Part shown: one piece after another, positions 9,817-22,300 of the stretch | How the letters are laid out: every line of letters starts with the position of its first letter | Position numbering within the stretch: position 1 is the stretch's first letter | NCBI GenBank assembly: GCA_026367775.1 | Contig: CP111156.1 | Span: forward strand, 248,001 to 312,000 | From: Exserohilum rostratum | Taxonomy: Eukaryota; Ascomycota; Dothideomycetes; Pleosporales; Pleosporaceae | DNA: 64,000 nucleotides | Direction: 5' to 3' | Position numbers and translations under genes: made by a program | Notes under the pieces: generated by a model | Database searches by the model: none | What the model was told of the DNA's origin: nothing | The model's input: the letters and a program-made list of their open reading frames with translations, nothing else

Positions 9817-12800
9817 TTTTAGCGACTGTTGATTTTCAGTAATGATGTATACAGAACGCGGTGATTAAAAGTAGCAACATATATGTGTGTAAGTGAGAAA
9901 AAGGGGAATAGAAAATCAAGCTCATTAGCGTGTCATGCACAGCGTCTTGCTTTCGCCCTAGGAACATTTCTCCCCGCTTTTGGCAAAAATGTTGTCACTC
10001 GCTCGCACGGACATTCGGCAAAGCCGAACAACAACTCAGCGTTGACTGTTTTATACTACGACCTTCTCACTTCTAGTGTTTAAAAAGGCCAGTGGTAGGA
10101 ACAGTACACACTGGTTCAAACCCATATCTGTAAAGTGCATTTTATTTTGGCGTTTGTATCTTGAAAGCCATTAGAGGAGATGCTGTACGTGACTTGGTGA
10201 TCGACGGTGACACTAAAATAGTGGGCAAGGTTCTTTAGTGCGTTTCACACAGCACGCCGCGGAACGTATTTTGCTCTGCTGAGTGGCAACAGCTCTCTAC
10301 GCCAAATAATCACTTTTGCTGCGCCCTTTTTTAGTATCATAATCCTGGGCAGAAATACTATAGGTCTCATATACCAGCTACAATATACTGGAACGCTGTT
10401 ATTTTGGAGATCTCGATGCCCATCAAAGGCCCATTCGAGTGTAACATACGGTCAGCAGCGCAATTTATAGTATGAGCATACTCAATGGCGATAAAAAGGT
10501 ATAGGAGCTACCCGACGAAATTTCTGTACCAATTGTTTTCAAGATAAACTGATGGTGCCCAAGGCATCTCTAGCAGAGCATCAGCAATGTCGTTCGCAAG
10601 AGTCTTCCACCACAGCGACTACTAGTACAGCAATACTAGTGAGCCTATCGTATGTATTTTTATGTTCTGTCCATATTCAAACTCTTGCAAACTTGCTACA
10701 GCACGATTAGTTGATGTTAGCGTTAGAATAAGCCGCTAGCGCATATCGTAATACTCTCTACTCTTCGCAGTAAAACATTATAGAAACCGTAAGTACGTGC
10801 AAGTCTATCAAATAGTACATACTAGAAATTGATACTTTCAACTAGGTGCATGGAAGTAGGACTACGATCTAGTGCATATGTGTTGGAGGTTCAAGGCGAA
10901 TAGAACAGACATGAAATAATACACTGATGTTTTCATGTAAGCAGTTTGATATTAATTTAGTAAGCACGTGTAACAAGAGCTGTAGTTTAGCCTCTGAGGC
11001 ATCTATGCAAAAGCATAAGTATTATCACTCCAAATCTCGTGACGTTGGAGACGCGCGGGCTCGATTATGGCTTTTTAGGCCGCTACATCACACTAAATAA
11101 CCCAGCGTAGGTTATGTAAGAGATACAGATATCGCCTTGTTAGCATGACTTTTGGCATACCTACTTGACTAGTCTCTCGGGCTCGATTTTCACATAGCTG
11201 ACTTGGTGGTCTGGTAAATGCACCTATATCAGATGTCACCAATCCCGTTGTCTTTCTTGTTACGGCCTTATTTTTACACGAAAGAAGCTGGGTATCACGC
11301 GCTGATATTACACCTACAAACGTAATAAACTCCTACCGCATATCATGATCGCTAATGTTGCTTAGTTATATAACGCCTTTTTTAATGTTGTGAGATCCAC
11401 TGCAATTGCGCGTTAAAATCACACGGTCTAGAAATATATAACGCCTTTTATCTCTGATAGGGCATTAATTAGATGTAGACGTTTAGCGCACGAACACAGT
11501 ACGTTGGACATCTTACCTTAGTATGCTCGAAACATTTCAATGGGTATTTTAAGGGGGCACTGGAGTTGCCAAGGTAGAGAAAACCTACGTAATTGCCAAC
11601 TTAGGAATTATAATATACGCATTCTCACATTCGTCATCACACCGCTGTATCTCTGTATAAGGTTATATACTTCTAGGTAGATTAAGATGCCGTCTCTACA
11701 CACGAAGAGTTAGCCGTGATAGACTTTCAAACAAGCATTCAAGATTGTATACAGCAAACCACGTAAATTCAAAAAGCATCAAACACGATATAATAATCAA
11801 ATAGTAGGAGATACTAGACGCATATTCAGCATATACGTGGAAACCACTATTTATGTTGTAAACTTAACTCATGAATATAGAAACTTGAATAACGAGCCAT
11901 TATGTGTACAAATTACCACCACATTGGCGGGAATAAATCCCTCCTTGTGCGCAGCCCGTGCTTTTTTTCACTTCTATGAGCCCTATAATATTGACTGCTA
12001 TGAAAAAGCAGAAGATACCCAGACGCTCTCAAGTGTAATCAACATTTCTGTAGATCTGTCTAGTGGATATATTAAACGAAAGTAGCGCTAATAGAAAATA
12101 CGGAGCAAATTTTCTTTTTCTTTTCAGAACAAGCCATAGTAATCAGAGTCGTATATATTGCGAAAAAAAATTGTTTCGTACAATCTATTACCTAATAGCT
12201 AGACTCTCTAACTACGAAGTTCTCCATCGTCGCCCTTCTTGGCCTTGCACCTCACACATTAGCGCGACGATGCGAACGTGTGTCAAAATGTCTGAATGGA
12301 GCGCGTTTTCCTCGTCTTCTTTGATCTATTAACCCAACGCGAACAAAATCACAGGTTGATCCTCAATTTCTTCGTAAATATGGTTATGCTAAGAGCTGTG
12401 CTGCTCTTGTTGAAGCACTAGGGAAGTGCCAACATCGCTTGTATCACGCTCAAGTTGTGAAAATCTGTCGATGGAGCGTATCGTGTCAGTAATTAATTGC
12501 TATATCATTCAGCGATTTTCCTTGCATGAACACATTTTTATTAGCTGAGAAATGGAGATGTCATCAGCTTAGATAGTACAGTCGCTGGCGTAATGTTGAT
12601 GCGCGTACTTGGCGGAAGGCTCAGGGGCACTTTTTCGAAAGCAAGCATCATCAATCCTAAGTTTATGATGATACTATTCAGCTCCAAGCCTCATGGCTGG
12701 CTGCCGGATCTCCCCCGACCTCGCCGTCCTATCTTTTCATCTCGGATGCAAGAAGCTTCAGGCTTAAATGCGTATCGAGCTGGGTTATATACGTAACGTG

Positions 12801-14000
12801 GTGCACTAAACACACTAGCAGCTGCTATTTCAATGCGTGGCTGAAGTGGCATGTGACGTGTTGAACACTAGGCTTGACGTCGTTTGTCAGTAGTGTATTT
12901 TGAGTAAGCAAAGAAACTCCAGCTACACATGTGCGAAAAATTTAGTAGGAGAAGCCGGCGCTGAGTGGGCGCACTCGTTGATTTGGTGGCGTGGGCAATG
13001 CAAGAGCGTAGTGGGTGTAGTCTTTAACTATGATGCTTGCATCTCTGTAGTAAGCTTTGTTGCTTGCAGAATGCAATATAGGGTAGGGTTTGTGGAGCGA
13101 TTGGAGAAAGTGCAGCTGGCATGGAGGTTTGTAGAGATAAGGTGTGGATTGGAGATACAGATATCAAGCCCCTATTGACAGTTACAAATCACACTCAACT
13201 CCCGTGAACTCTAGCCGGCATGAAGGGATGATGCCAAGAGGTTTAATTCTTATAGTTTACAGCTGTGTGCACTTAATGACAGATCTCGTGTGTAGTATGT
13301 CAACCGATTTACGTCCCAAGTCGACACTCTTTGCTTTGAACATCAAGTGCCGTGGCTGCATGCCTCACTGGACGACATAAGAGCACGACCAGCCTCAACA
13401 GAATCACATGGCTGGTATAAAACATGACCTTGTGCAACTCACGGTGCTTTATGTGGAGCTATTCACCTTCACTGCTGCAGGGCCGAAAAAGTGAGCATCG
13501 GAGAAGAGCGCTGAACAGTGCTGAGACGGTGTTGAGGAAGATTTATGCAATGTGCGCAAACGTGAATCGTAATCAACGTCCCTCTTGGAAGGAGGAGAGC
13601 AGGGAAGATGTTAGAGATCTATTGCGGTCAACGACAAATTGTGCGCAACCATGGCGGGAGCCAGGAGAAGATGAGTGGGCAATGACAGTTACCAAGAGGC
13701 GTTGATCAAACTACCAAAGTTGTTTCTGTGTACACTTCCTGTATTCATAAACATGCATATCACGACAGTGAGCTGTTGTCGAGGTGACCGGCATCTGGGA
13801 ATGCAAGTAGTCTGTTCTCCTTAGTCTTCCCCGGATCAACCCCATAACCAAACACTCCTCACGTGCCAATGGGACTCCACATGCGAACGGCAAGTCAGGA
13901 TCCGATCCTTTCCCAAACAATCATCAAGGCGTTGAACAAGGTATACACGTAAAAGAAAGAACGCTTCGATCGGGGCTCAAGAATAACAAGTACGGCAAAG
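9817..14000. other. AT-rich gene-poor block, possible decayed repeat DNA
   Basis: About 4.2 kb with no supportable gene. The open frames are short, many TA dinucleotides occur, and stop codons are dense in all frames, especially 10.1-12.6 kb. A direct repeat of TATATAACGCCTTTT lies at about 11367-11381 and 11435-11449, and ACTAGT palindromes cluster near 10620-10640. The look is that of old transposon DNA degraded by repeat-induced point mutation, but I cannot recognise any transposase, integrase or reverse transcriptase fragment, so the origin is inference. Confidence 0.45.
11366..11450 (+). repeat. Direct repeat pair TATATAACGCCTTTT
   Basis: Two identical 15-base copies start at about 11367 and 11435, 68 bases apart, within the AT-rich block. 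They could be remnants of a small transposon end or chance; the intervening sequence is not repeated. Confidence 0.4.
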
Positions 14001-15608
14001 CAAGGTGCTGTAAGGATAAAAGCAAGCTTCTTTGCGCGCATCTCCATTGCGAAAAAAAAACAACCCTCACAAGCGCGTCATGGCTTCGCTACGTCAAAAT
14101 AAAGAAGAACGCGTGGGCAGACGCGTCTAATTGCTCTCACACGCCATGACATGACCTGTTCTCATGGCGCTCGGAGTGGTGTGCCGACTGGATAATCAGC
14201 CGCGTTTGTCGATCAAACACGCCTCAATAAACAACAACATGAGGTAATATCACATAACTCCAACGGTGCGTTCGCGAGTGTGCATCATGGTTATTTTTTT
14301 TGTTTCTCTGGAGCCGAACATTCGCGTTCGCGTCTTGCAGAAGAATCGTGTGTTGCACATAGATAGATGAACAAAACAAAATCCTGACAAGAAACCATGA
14401 CTGGCGGCTGATATTTGGTTTTCGGTCATGGCTAAGTTGCCTCAACAAGAAAAAGTTGATGTTGCGAACACAATTCTGCGCTAGAAGACGAGAGAGAAGA
14501 ACGGACGGCACGGGACGGCACGGCTCTAGGAAGATTGTTTGCGTGCGCAAACGCAAAATAGATGAACGGAAAAAATGGTTCGAGTGAAGTGGTACCATGT
14601 GTGAAACACAAACGGAGCAAGGGAGGGCGAGAGATGACATGGCGTGTTGTTTGGTTGGACGGGCAATGGGCAAAATGGGGGACCCAATTCCCAGTGGCGG
14701 GGCGCTGCCGCTCAGCAAGAGCGGAGATTTCGGTTCTAAGGGCAGGGGGCGGACATTATGATCGCTTTGCGGCGTATGGGAAGGGGTTGAGGCTGATTGT
14801 GCCTGCTATAGTGTTCATGCGACGTGACAGGGAGAAGCGAGTGCTAGCACTACTACAGCGCTAGAGAGAAGGACAGGCGGTCGGAGGAGAGAGAGATGGA
14901 GATGGCATAGCGGCGATCCGTCGGCGAATTTGGTTGGAGGCCTGTCGTGGGTGTTGGGCGAAGGGTTCGTAAAAGCTAGATCTGCTGACGGAGATTTTGA
15001 TGCCGCAGGTGTTGCGTGGACAGATGGCTGCAAGAGTCAGTGTCGGTGGAAAGAAGGAAAAAAAGGGACAACTGCGTGGAGCCTAGTAGCGAGGTTCCAT
15101 CCTCCGTGCTTTGGATGGCGGTGGCGCGCGCAGGGACGTTGGGAGACAGATGGTGTGGCCTTGGCGACGGCACAAGTCGTGTGTGGATGTTGTTGATGTT
15201 TAGGGTAGCTATGCCGTGGATACAGGGCATAAACACTTGCATCCTCGGCAACAGGCATCCTGCTCCAGCAGGAACAGACACCATAGCTATATGTACAGAC
15301 AGCCAGAAAGACCGGACTATAATAGAAAAAAAAAAAAAAAAAGATGACAACACCTGTAATCTCTTATAGCTTGTGTATGCTGCTCTAGGATACTTTTTCT
15401 GCCACGATAGTTCGGTTTCAGCATGGCGCCTTGAACAGGTCAAACAAAACGAGTAAACAAGCAAGCACGGCGGACCCATGTCGAAGAAGGCTGCACTCCA
15501 CGGACAGTCCCAGTCCACCGCTACATGGATCCATGCACTCCGCACAGTCCCTCTCCGAGTCTCCACTTTTGCCTTTTTTTGCGTGAGCGCGCTCAGGCAC
15601 CCACGCAC

Positions 15609-15639
15609 GAGCACCAGCACCAGCACCAGCACCAGCACA
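15609..15639. repeat. Hexanucleotide microsatellite (GCACCA)n
   Basis: About five perfect copies of GCACCA. No coding gene overlaps it. Confidence 0.85.
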
Positions 15640-16434
15640 CGAAGAGTCAATAAAGCAGAGGCCCGCCGCGTCGTCGCCTCTTCGAGAAAGAAGCACGCGT
15701 CAATAGAAGAAAAGAAGAAAATGCGACTAGAGTGACGCGCTGACGAGGCAAAAAGGCAAAGAGACATAAGCGCAGTGCACCGCGCCGAACCAAGGCAAAA
15801 TAAAATGTACGACTAATATGGCATACATGCATGACTTTTTGGACGCGAGCAAGGGCGCCCAACTAGGCATAGCCGCGAAGCCGAAGTGGCGGCGTCGGCA
15901 ACGCGTGAAACGGCCCTAATACACAGCGGGGTAAGTGTGGCTGTGGGACGTGCGCGTGCGTGGGTCAGGTAAACGTGACAACGGATGGTATCCATGGATG
16001 AGGATGGATGGGATGGATGAAGCCGTACCTGAGCTACTAGGCTAGGCTAGGGCTATACGACCCAACCCTCGCTCCATGGCCTGAGGAAAAACGGTTTCTT
16101 ACTTGTAACCATGCAGTGGCTATGCGCATGAAGTAGGTGTATGCGGATCCGATGAGTTGCATTGCTGCATTGACGGCGTTGGGCCAACGAAACTAAGCTC
16201 GGGCCTGGGAGCAAAAAACGTTAAACGTGGCTATGTAGACCGGACAGGACAGGACAAGACAAGACAAGATAGTTGGGTTGCGGCTATATGTCAACTGCCA
16301 CTTCATGCTATATTTGAACACGATACTACGTAGCTACTAGTAGTACGCATGTAAAACAACAAGGTAATGTAACAGGGCACAAATGCAAGATGCAAGGCTG
16401 AGCAAAGAGCCCCTCAAAAAAAAGGTTACTACAG

Positions 16435-16460
16435 TACATACATACATACATACATACACA
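16435..16460. repeat. Tetranucleotide microsatellite (CATA)n
   Basis: About six copies of CATA/ATAC in the gene-free region upstream of 17858. Confidence 0.85.
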
Positions 16461-17857
16461 TACGTAGAGCTGAGGCGAAGCAAACGTAGTTCAGTAGGGC
16501 ATTACGCAACAAGGCAAGGAATGGTGTCGAATGCAAGCAACATGCAAGGTACCTATCTACCAATGGCAATGGCCAGTTTGGCTGACCCAAAAAGAAGGGT
16601 CAGGTGCCAAGACACATAGCCCTATCACAGCGAGCCAGCGAGTGAGCGACCGACCGACCCAAAACCTGGGAACGACAGGCTTGCATACACGTTTACGAAC
16701 AAGACAAAAAAACGGCGATACAGACGACCGCGACGACACGCATGATGGTGGTTTGACCACTTCCTTCCCCCACCCCGCCAAGCCCAGGGCCAAGCTCCCA
16801 GCCGGCCCGATCCAAAAAATACGTGGTCCTGTGGAGTCTCTCCTCTCTCGCTCTCTCTCGCTCCCATCGTATCCTCGGTTTCTTTCGGCAGGGGTGGGGG
16901 CCCCAAAGTTGGGAGAGAGCAAGAGCAGGGTCAGCCTTGGCACGTTTGGTGTTGACGACTCTACGTCATACCCAAATTTACGCTTTTGGCCCTCATGCCA
17001 ATGCTGATGCGCGCAAAAAGAAGGAAAAAGCGGGGCCTTGTGTCCGTCAACCGGCCGGCTGTCTCACACATGGGGAAACATGCTGATGGGCAGCAGCGCC
17101 TGACGTACTACGGACGTAAGTATCGCATTGACACACGAGGTGGAATATTCATTCACTGATCAATGCACACAACTCACATACCAAACCAAAGAGGGAGGGG
17201 ACAAGAAGTTTAGAGGGTCAATTAACATTGATTTATTGATTGATTGATGGTTGATTGATGCCAAGCATCATATAGATTTCTCTACAATTGCGCTTCGCCT
17301 GGGCAAAAACACGATCGGATTAACCGTATCGGATATCGTGAGTCTTCGTATCCACAAAGGAGACTAAAAGAAACGAGCCACCACATGGGCGCAAACAAAA
17401 CTACATGGAGTTTTCGAGGGGCTGAGGAGCCACAATGCATGCACGCATGCACAGCTATGATGCAAAAAAAAAAGATATCGAGACAGATGGAAATGGCAGA
17501 GATGGCGGCGAACACTTCGCAAGGATTGCCAACTGGGGGAGGGTATCGTAACCTCTAACAACGCGAGAGAAAAGTAAAAACGAGTCGCAAGAGAGGAAAA
17601 AAAAAGCGATGAAAAAATATGTCAATGCCGAGTCGTGCGCCAACGGTACGCCGGGTATTATGCGCTGGGGGGCAAAAAATAGTATGTGGTGAAGCGAAGT
17701 GTGTAGCAGATATACACAAGCTGCTATGCGGCAGATGAATGGACAAACGGCGTCGTCGCCACCGACAGGGATGGCCCATGGAAGTAATCAAAGTCGTCCG
17801 TGCGTCTGAGATTGCGGGGAGATGCGTTTCGAAACAGAGCAGTCCTGCCTTATGCCT

Positions 17858-19330
17858 CTAGAGCGAATCCATAAAGTCCATCAACGACTTGCGGCGCCGA
17901 ATGGCACGGCTCTTGGCGCTAGACATGGAGTCGCTGTCGTTTGATGGGCATGGCGGCAGCACCAGTACAGGCTCCCGCTCGTCGGCGCCCCGCGCGACCA
18001 ATCGCCCCAAAGTTGTCGAGCGCTTTTGTTGGATAGTGCTAGCGCTCATCGGTGGTAGTGGGGGAGCGTTGTCTGGTGTAGGCGTCTTCCTGGCAGAGTC
18101 GGTTCCACGCGACTTTGGCCTAAGGATAGTAGACGCGCGGCGGATCTTGTTGGGGGCAGCAAAGTTGGCAGTGCCCTCGAGTGGGGCGGTTTGGGGAGTT
18201 TTGGGTGCGGGGGTCATTGGGGTGAGGGGTCCCTTGCCATTGCTGCGTGCGTCAGGTTGCTTCTTTGCGGGAGAGATGGCAATCTTGGCCAGGGAAAGCT
18301 TCATCGAAATAGAGCGTAACCGTCGGTGGGCGGTGGGCTGTTTCTTGATGATGGGCGAGGCGGCACTGGTATTGGCATTCTCGTAAGGATCCGAGCTCAG
18401 AAAGGAGAGGGCGGGAGACTGGGGGGTTGGGGGTGGCAGGTATGATTGGCGGTTTGTTGGTTGATATGACGACTGTGATGTGGGGTATTTGCTAAGGTCG
18501 AGACGCGACCGGTTAGGGATGTAGATGGAAGAACGAGTCGATGCAGGCTCGCCAGCTGCCGTCGACGATGACGGCCGACGAGGAGCATCGCTGAATGCGG
18601 GCGAGAAGCTGCGAGTTGACGTAGTTTGGAACGACGATGTCACCGAGGCAGAGTCGGCCAATGTGGTGGGCGATGTCTTCTGAGTGATGGGGCTGTGGCT
18701 AGTGGACGGCCGCCGGGGCTCAATGACAGGTGCAGGAGAAATGGGGCGCGAAAATGAGGGCGAGATGGCGCGACCGGTCGGCAATACCTTGAGCGACAGG
18801 CGCTGTGCCTCGTCGGCCTTTTGCAGCCTGTTTGCTGCTGTGATGGGGAGCATGTTGGCGACAGATGCCGATCGCTGCTGCACGGGTGGGCGATCGCCAA
18901 GGGGTTCCATGTCGACCATCTTGGGTCGACCTGCATGGGCATATGAGACAGCGACAGCCATGTCGCAGCTCCGGCCCTTGTCCCACCGTGAGATTGACAT
19001 TGTCTTTGCCGTGGATTCTGTTGAGAGGTCGTGGACAACGGCATCCTCGTAGTCGTATTCCGAGTCGGAGCCAGAGGCAGAGGCATCGTCGGCAGTCAGG
19101 TCCTCCTCGCTCGAGAGATAGCGGTCCTGGAAGACCTTTGTTTCCTTGGTCGAGGGCGGGCTGGGTTCCTGCGTGGCGGGCGTGTCTATGCGTAGCGTCT
19201 CGGGCGCATCGTCGCACAGGTTGGGGCTGGAGGCGGAGCTGTCGGTGCTGGCGCGTTGGGGGCGGGCTGCTATTTCGGTCTTGTCAAAGGTCCATTGCGA
19301 GAGCTGCGAGGTGACGGCGACGTCAACCAT
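17858..19330 (-). CDS. Large Ser/Pro-rich, intrinsically disordered conserved-type protein
   Basis: Single exon, 490 residues from the ATG at 19330, which sits in a strong context (GCAGCCATGG); the frame is open for 86 further codons upstream, but that part is low-complexity and contains no better start. The sequence is dominated by Ser, Pro, Thr and Ala, with acidic clusters around residues 70-100 (SSEEDL, DSEYDYED) and many S/T-P motifs that suggest phosphorylation. The C-terminus is basic and ends RAIRRRKSLMDFMDSL, a plausible amphipathic or nuclear motif. There are no membrane segments or catalytic motifs. I do not recognise the family. The long clean frame, codon use and the good initiation context make it a real gene; a regulatory or scaffold role is a guess. 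Long gene-free regions on both sides are unusual for this window. Confidence 0.75.
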   Translation of the reverse strand: MVDVAVTSQLSQWTFDKTEIAARPQRASTDSSASSPNLCDDAPETLRIDTPATQEPSPPSTKETKVFQDRYLSSEEDLTADDASASGSDSEYDYEDAVVHDLSTESTAKTMSISRWDKGRSCDMAVAVSYAHAGRPKMVDMEPLGDRPPVQQRSASVANMLPITAANRLQKADEAQRLSLKVLPTGRAISPSFSRPISPAPVIEPRRPSTSHSPITQKTSPTTLADSASVTSSFQTTSTRSFSPAFSDAPRRPSSSTAAGEPASTRSSIYIPNRSRLDLSKYPTSQSSYQPTNRQSYLPPPTPQSPALSFLSSDPYENANTSAASPIIKKQPTAHRRLRSISMKLSLAKIAISPAKKQPDARSNGKGPLTPMTPAPKTPQTAPLEGTANFAAPNKIRRASTILRPKSRGTDSARKTPTPDNAPPLPPMSASTIQQKRSTTLGRLVARGADEREPVLVLPPCPSNDSDSMSSAKSRAIRRRKSLMDFMDSL

Positions 19331-22300
19331 GGCTGCGGATGGTGGAGAGGGTGGTGCGAGTGAATGGCGGAATGCTCGACAGGCGTCGGCGGGTAGGCGC
19401 GGTGGGCGGCGTCGATATTTGTATGCCGACGGGCGGCAGCTGACAAAAGATTGAAACTCGAGGCGTAAGGCAGGGCGCCGGCGGAGTGAGACTGGTGGTG
19501 TTGCACGGCGTGTCAGAGAGTGTGGGGGGGGATGGTGTGTGTATGTAGTATTATGGCAGCGGAGGGCAACGGCTGGGAGGGGCAGCAAGAAAGGCCGGCG
19601 CTATATTATACAGAGATTGGCGACGGGTGTATATATTGCGCGCCCTCTGTCGAGTGCAGACGGCCCCTGGCACGGCGTCGAGGTTTCAAGTACTACCACG
19701 GGCACGGGCGCAGGCGGCGGACGGGCCAGGGAACCCAGGGAACCCAGGAGTCAGTTGGGCGAGTCAGTGCGCGATGCCATCATTTCGCGTCGGCGAGGGG
19801 TCGATGGCTAGCACGCAGTCGTAGTAGTGGGAGCTACCGCTACCGCTATAGCACCATGAGGGTGCATGTGGATGGCTAGTCGAGTTCGCAAGGGCAAGGG
19901 GGGTGTCGTTCGTTCGTTGGCCCAGGGCGGCGGTGGAGAGAGGGCGAGCGAGAGCCCACCCCCGGCGCGCGCGAGACCTGCCAGCAGCCAGGCCGACTAT
20001 TTTTTTTTCTTGCGAGCCTGCACTGGGGAGAGAAGTTGGCTGCACGCAGGCGCGTGGGAGGGCGGCGCCGCCTGTGAGTGGCTGCCCGGCCCGTTTCACC
20101 TGGTGGGCGCGCACACGCAGCCTTCATCACAGCATAGCACGCCCACACCCACACCCACACCCACACCACCATCACCATGACCACCGCGCCCGCTAACCAC
20201 CACCACCAGGGCCATCACCACCAATGCCATCATCGCATGCCCATCACCGCCCATCGCCCACCACACCCCCCCTCCCCTCCCACCGCCCCCCTCAGCGGCT
20301 GCGCACTCACTGCCTTGGCCAGCTGTACTGCTGCGCTGCTGCTACTGCTGCAAACCACCCGCCCCCCAAGCTGACGTCGCCCGCCACGGCTCACGGCGCT
20401 GTGGTTGCAATGGGCAAATGCCACGGCCACTGCCACGGCCAGGCAGGCGGCACGCTGCCATGATCGCCGTCCCTTCATCTTCTGAGCCAGCTCAATGTAG
20501 GCTTCTAGCTCCAACAGCGCGCGCCTTGTCCCTTCTCGTCACCGACCCGCCAGGCGTTCCTGTGCCTGTGCCGCTCAGGGGCTGCGGACTGCCGCCTACG
20601 GCCTACCACACGCCGCTCTTGCACCTGTGGGGTCGCTCTTGCACCTCTCTCGGTCCTAGTCGACGCCATAGCCGGCATCGCTCCACCACCAGCCCACACA
20701 CCGACCCTCTTCCGCTGCCTGTCGCAATGGCCCTCTGACCTGCTCGCTTGGTTTTTCTTCTTTTTTTCCTTTGCCCGCTCTAACCGTTCATGCCATGCCA
20801 GCCCCCCTGTTCTGCTTCCCCGTCTCCTCGTCGCCCTCCCCAGTTAAAATACCAGATGCACATCTCCATAGCTCTCTCTCCCGCCTCACCCGGACCCCTC
20901 TCTCCACCACCTGCTGAGAGTTTCGGTAGCCGTCGCGCATGATGCCCGCTCACCACATCGCGTGCTTGCGGATTACGAGAATACTACGTACTAGCTCGCT
21001 CAGGTACGTGCTGATCGCGTGGCTCTATTCTCGGTACAACAGCCTGCGAGTCCCATCTGACATGCAGCTGCGAGTGCCGTCACCGCCTTGCCCACCCGTG
21101 TCATTCGCTGCCTGTGCCTGTGTGCCTGCACCCACACCGCCAGCCCCAAGCCGTCCATCAACGCCTGCTCTGAGACCCACCCACAGCCTCTTCCTGTCGT
21201 TCATCGTCTATCGCGCTATCGACAGCTAATAGCAGTCATTCTCCGAGATTGCGACGCCTTGACGATCCCCCCCTCTTCTCACGAGGGTCCCCTTAGACGC
21301 TTGATAGGCTCTACTTTGCGGCTTGATAAAGTCCGCCTGCTTGCTCCCTCAGCCAGCACTAGCATCGTCTCGGTAATCTGAGTAAATTGCACCATTTCAA
21401 AAATCGCATATTGCCGGAACATAGGCCCGTGCCAGCTGTCTCTCAGCATCCATTGCGGCGGCTGCACTGCGAGCGCTTCAGCAACAGCATCGCTATTGCA
21501 ACCTCTGGCCCCATGCTTGCCGTGTATCATGTCCAGGCTGCAAATAGCCCACTAGTAGACGCCACTACATGTGCCTCGTTTCTGGTAGGTTTGCTGCATC
21601 GCAAATGTCTCGACCCTGCCTCGTCACAATCATCTCGTGTTCCAATACCATCACAGTCAGTTTCAGCAAAAACACCATTTCTTCTTCGCCTACGCCCACG
21701 CTCTGGAACTCTTCATGCACCAACACGCTGCGCGCCAGCCGTGGGCCCAGAAGCCTGCGTTTAGCATGCAGCATCTTCGTGCTGCAGGAACGCCACGCTC
21801 AACCGTACCCCGTGGTACTACCTACATACAGCAGCCTAGCCTGCGGACATCGGGTCCTGATCATCTCGGGTCTTAGTCATGGCCCCCAAGAACCCACCAA
21901 GACTGTGACGATATCACTCTACCCGATCCGCTAACGCTGCCACACCACGTCGGTGCTTCAACTCATGCTTAGTTCCCACAAACATCGTGGTTCTGGAAGA
22001 GGCCACTTGTCGGATAAGCCTACGCCTGGTTTTTTTTTTGACTCTGCTGACCCGAAGCACTCATGCTGCTGATTCCACTGTGCCCATCCTGTCGCACCAT
22101 GCCAAGCCTCTCGGTCTGGAATCATGATGTTGTCTTGAAAAAGAAGAACATCTTCACGCGCTAGATGATTCGGTGCACTAGCGTCGGGCCATCCAGTCCC
22201 GCAACCGGCGTCCTATCCTTGGACCTTTAAGGCCACTTGTCTGTGTAACAGGTATAACACTAACGGCGCTGACAGCACCCGACGTTTCACTGAATTGACA

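Larger units (their letters stand above)
14001..17857. other. Long gene-free region rich in simple repeats
   Basis: About 3.9 kb between the AT-rich block and the gene ending at 17858. GC content is closer to genic, but the open frames show low-complexity, compositionally forced residues on both strands and no family. It contains several short tandem repeats: a GCACCA hexamer array near 15609-15639, a poly-A run of about 18 near 15327, GGACA/AGACA pentamers near 16240-16270, an ATAC array near 16435-16460 and TTGA units near 17230-17260. It may hold long UTRs or non-coding RNA. Confidence 0.45.

Noticed and set aside
10080..10140. Possible tRNA (TGGTTCAAACCC resembling a B box)
   Set aside because: No matching A box at the right distance and no cloverleaf can be folded by eye.
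14224..15767. Minus-strand frames of 164 and 263 codons
   Set aside because: Composition-driven residues (Val-Leu and Phe runs over microsatellites), no ATG in good context, no domain.
20140..20170. CCCACA repeat as telomere-like sequence
   Set aside because: Fungal telomeres here are expected to be TTAGGG type; the repeat is short, internal and degenerate.
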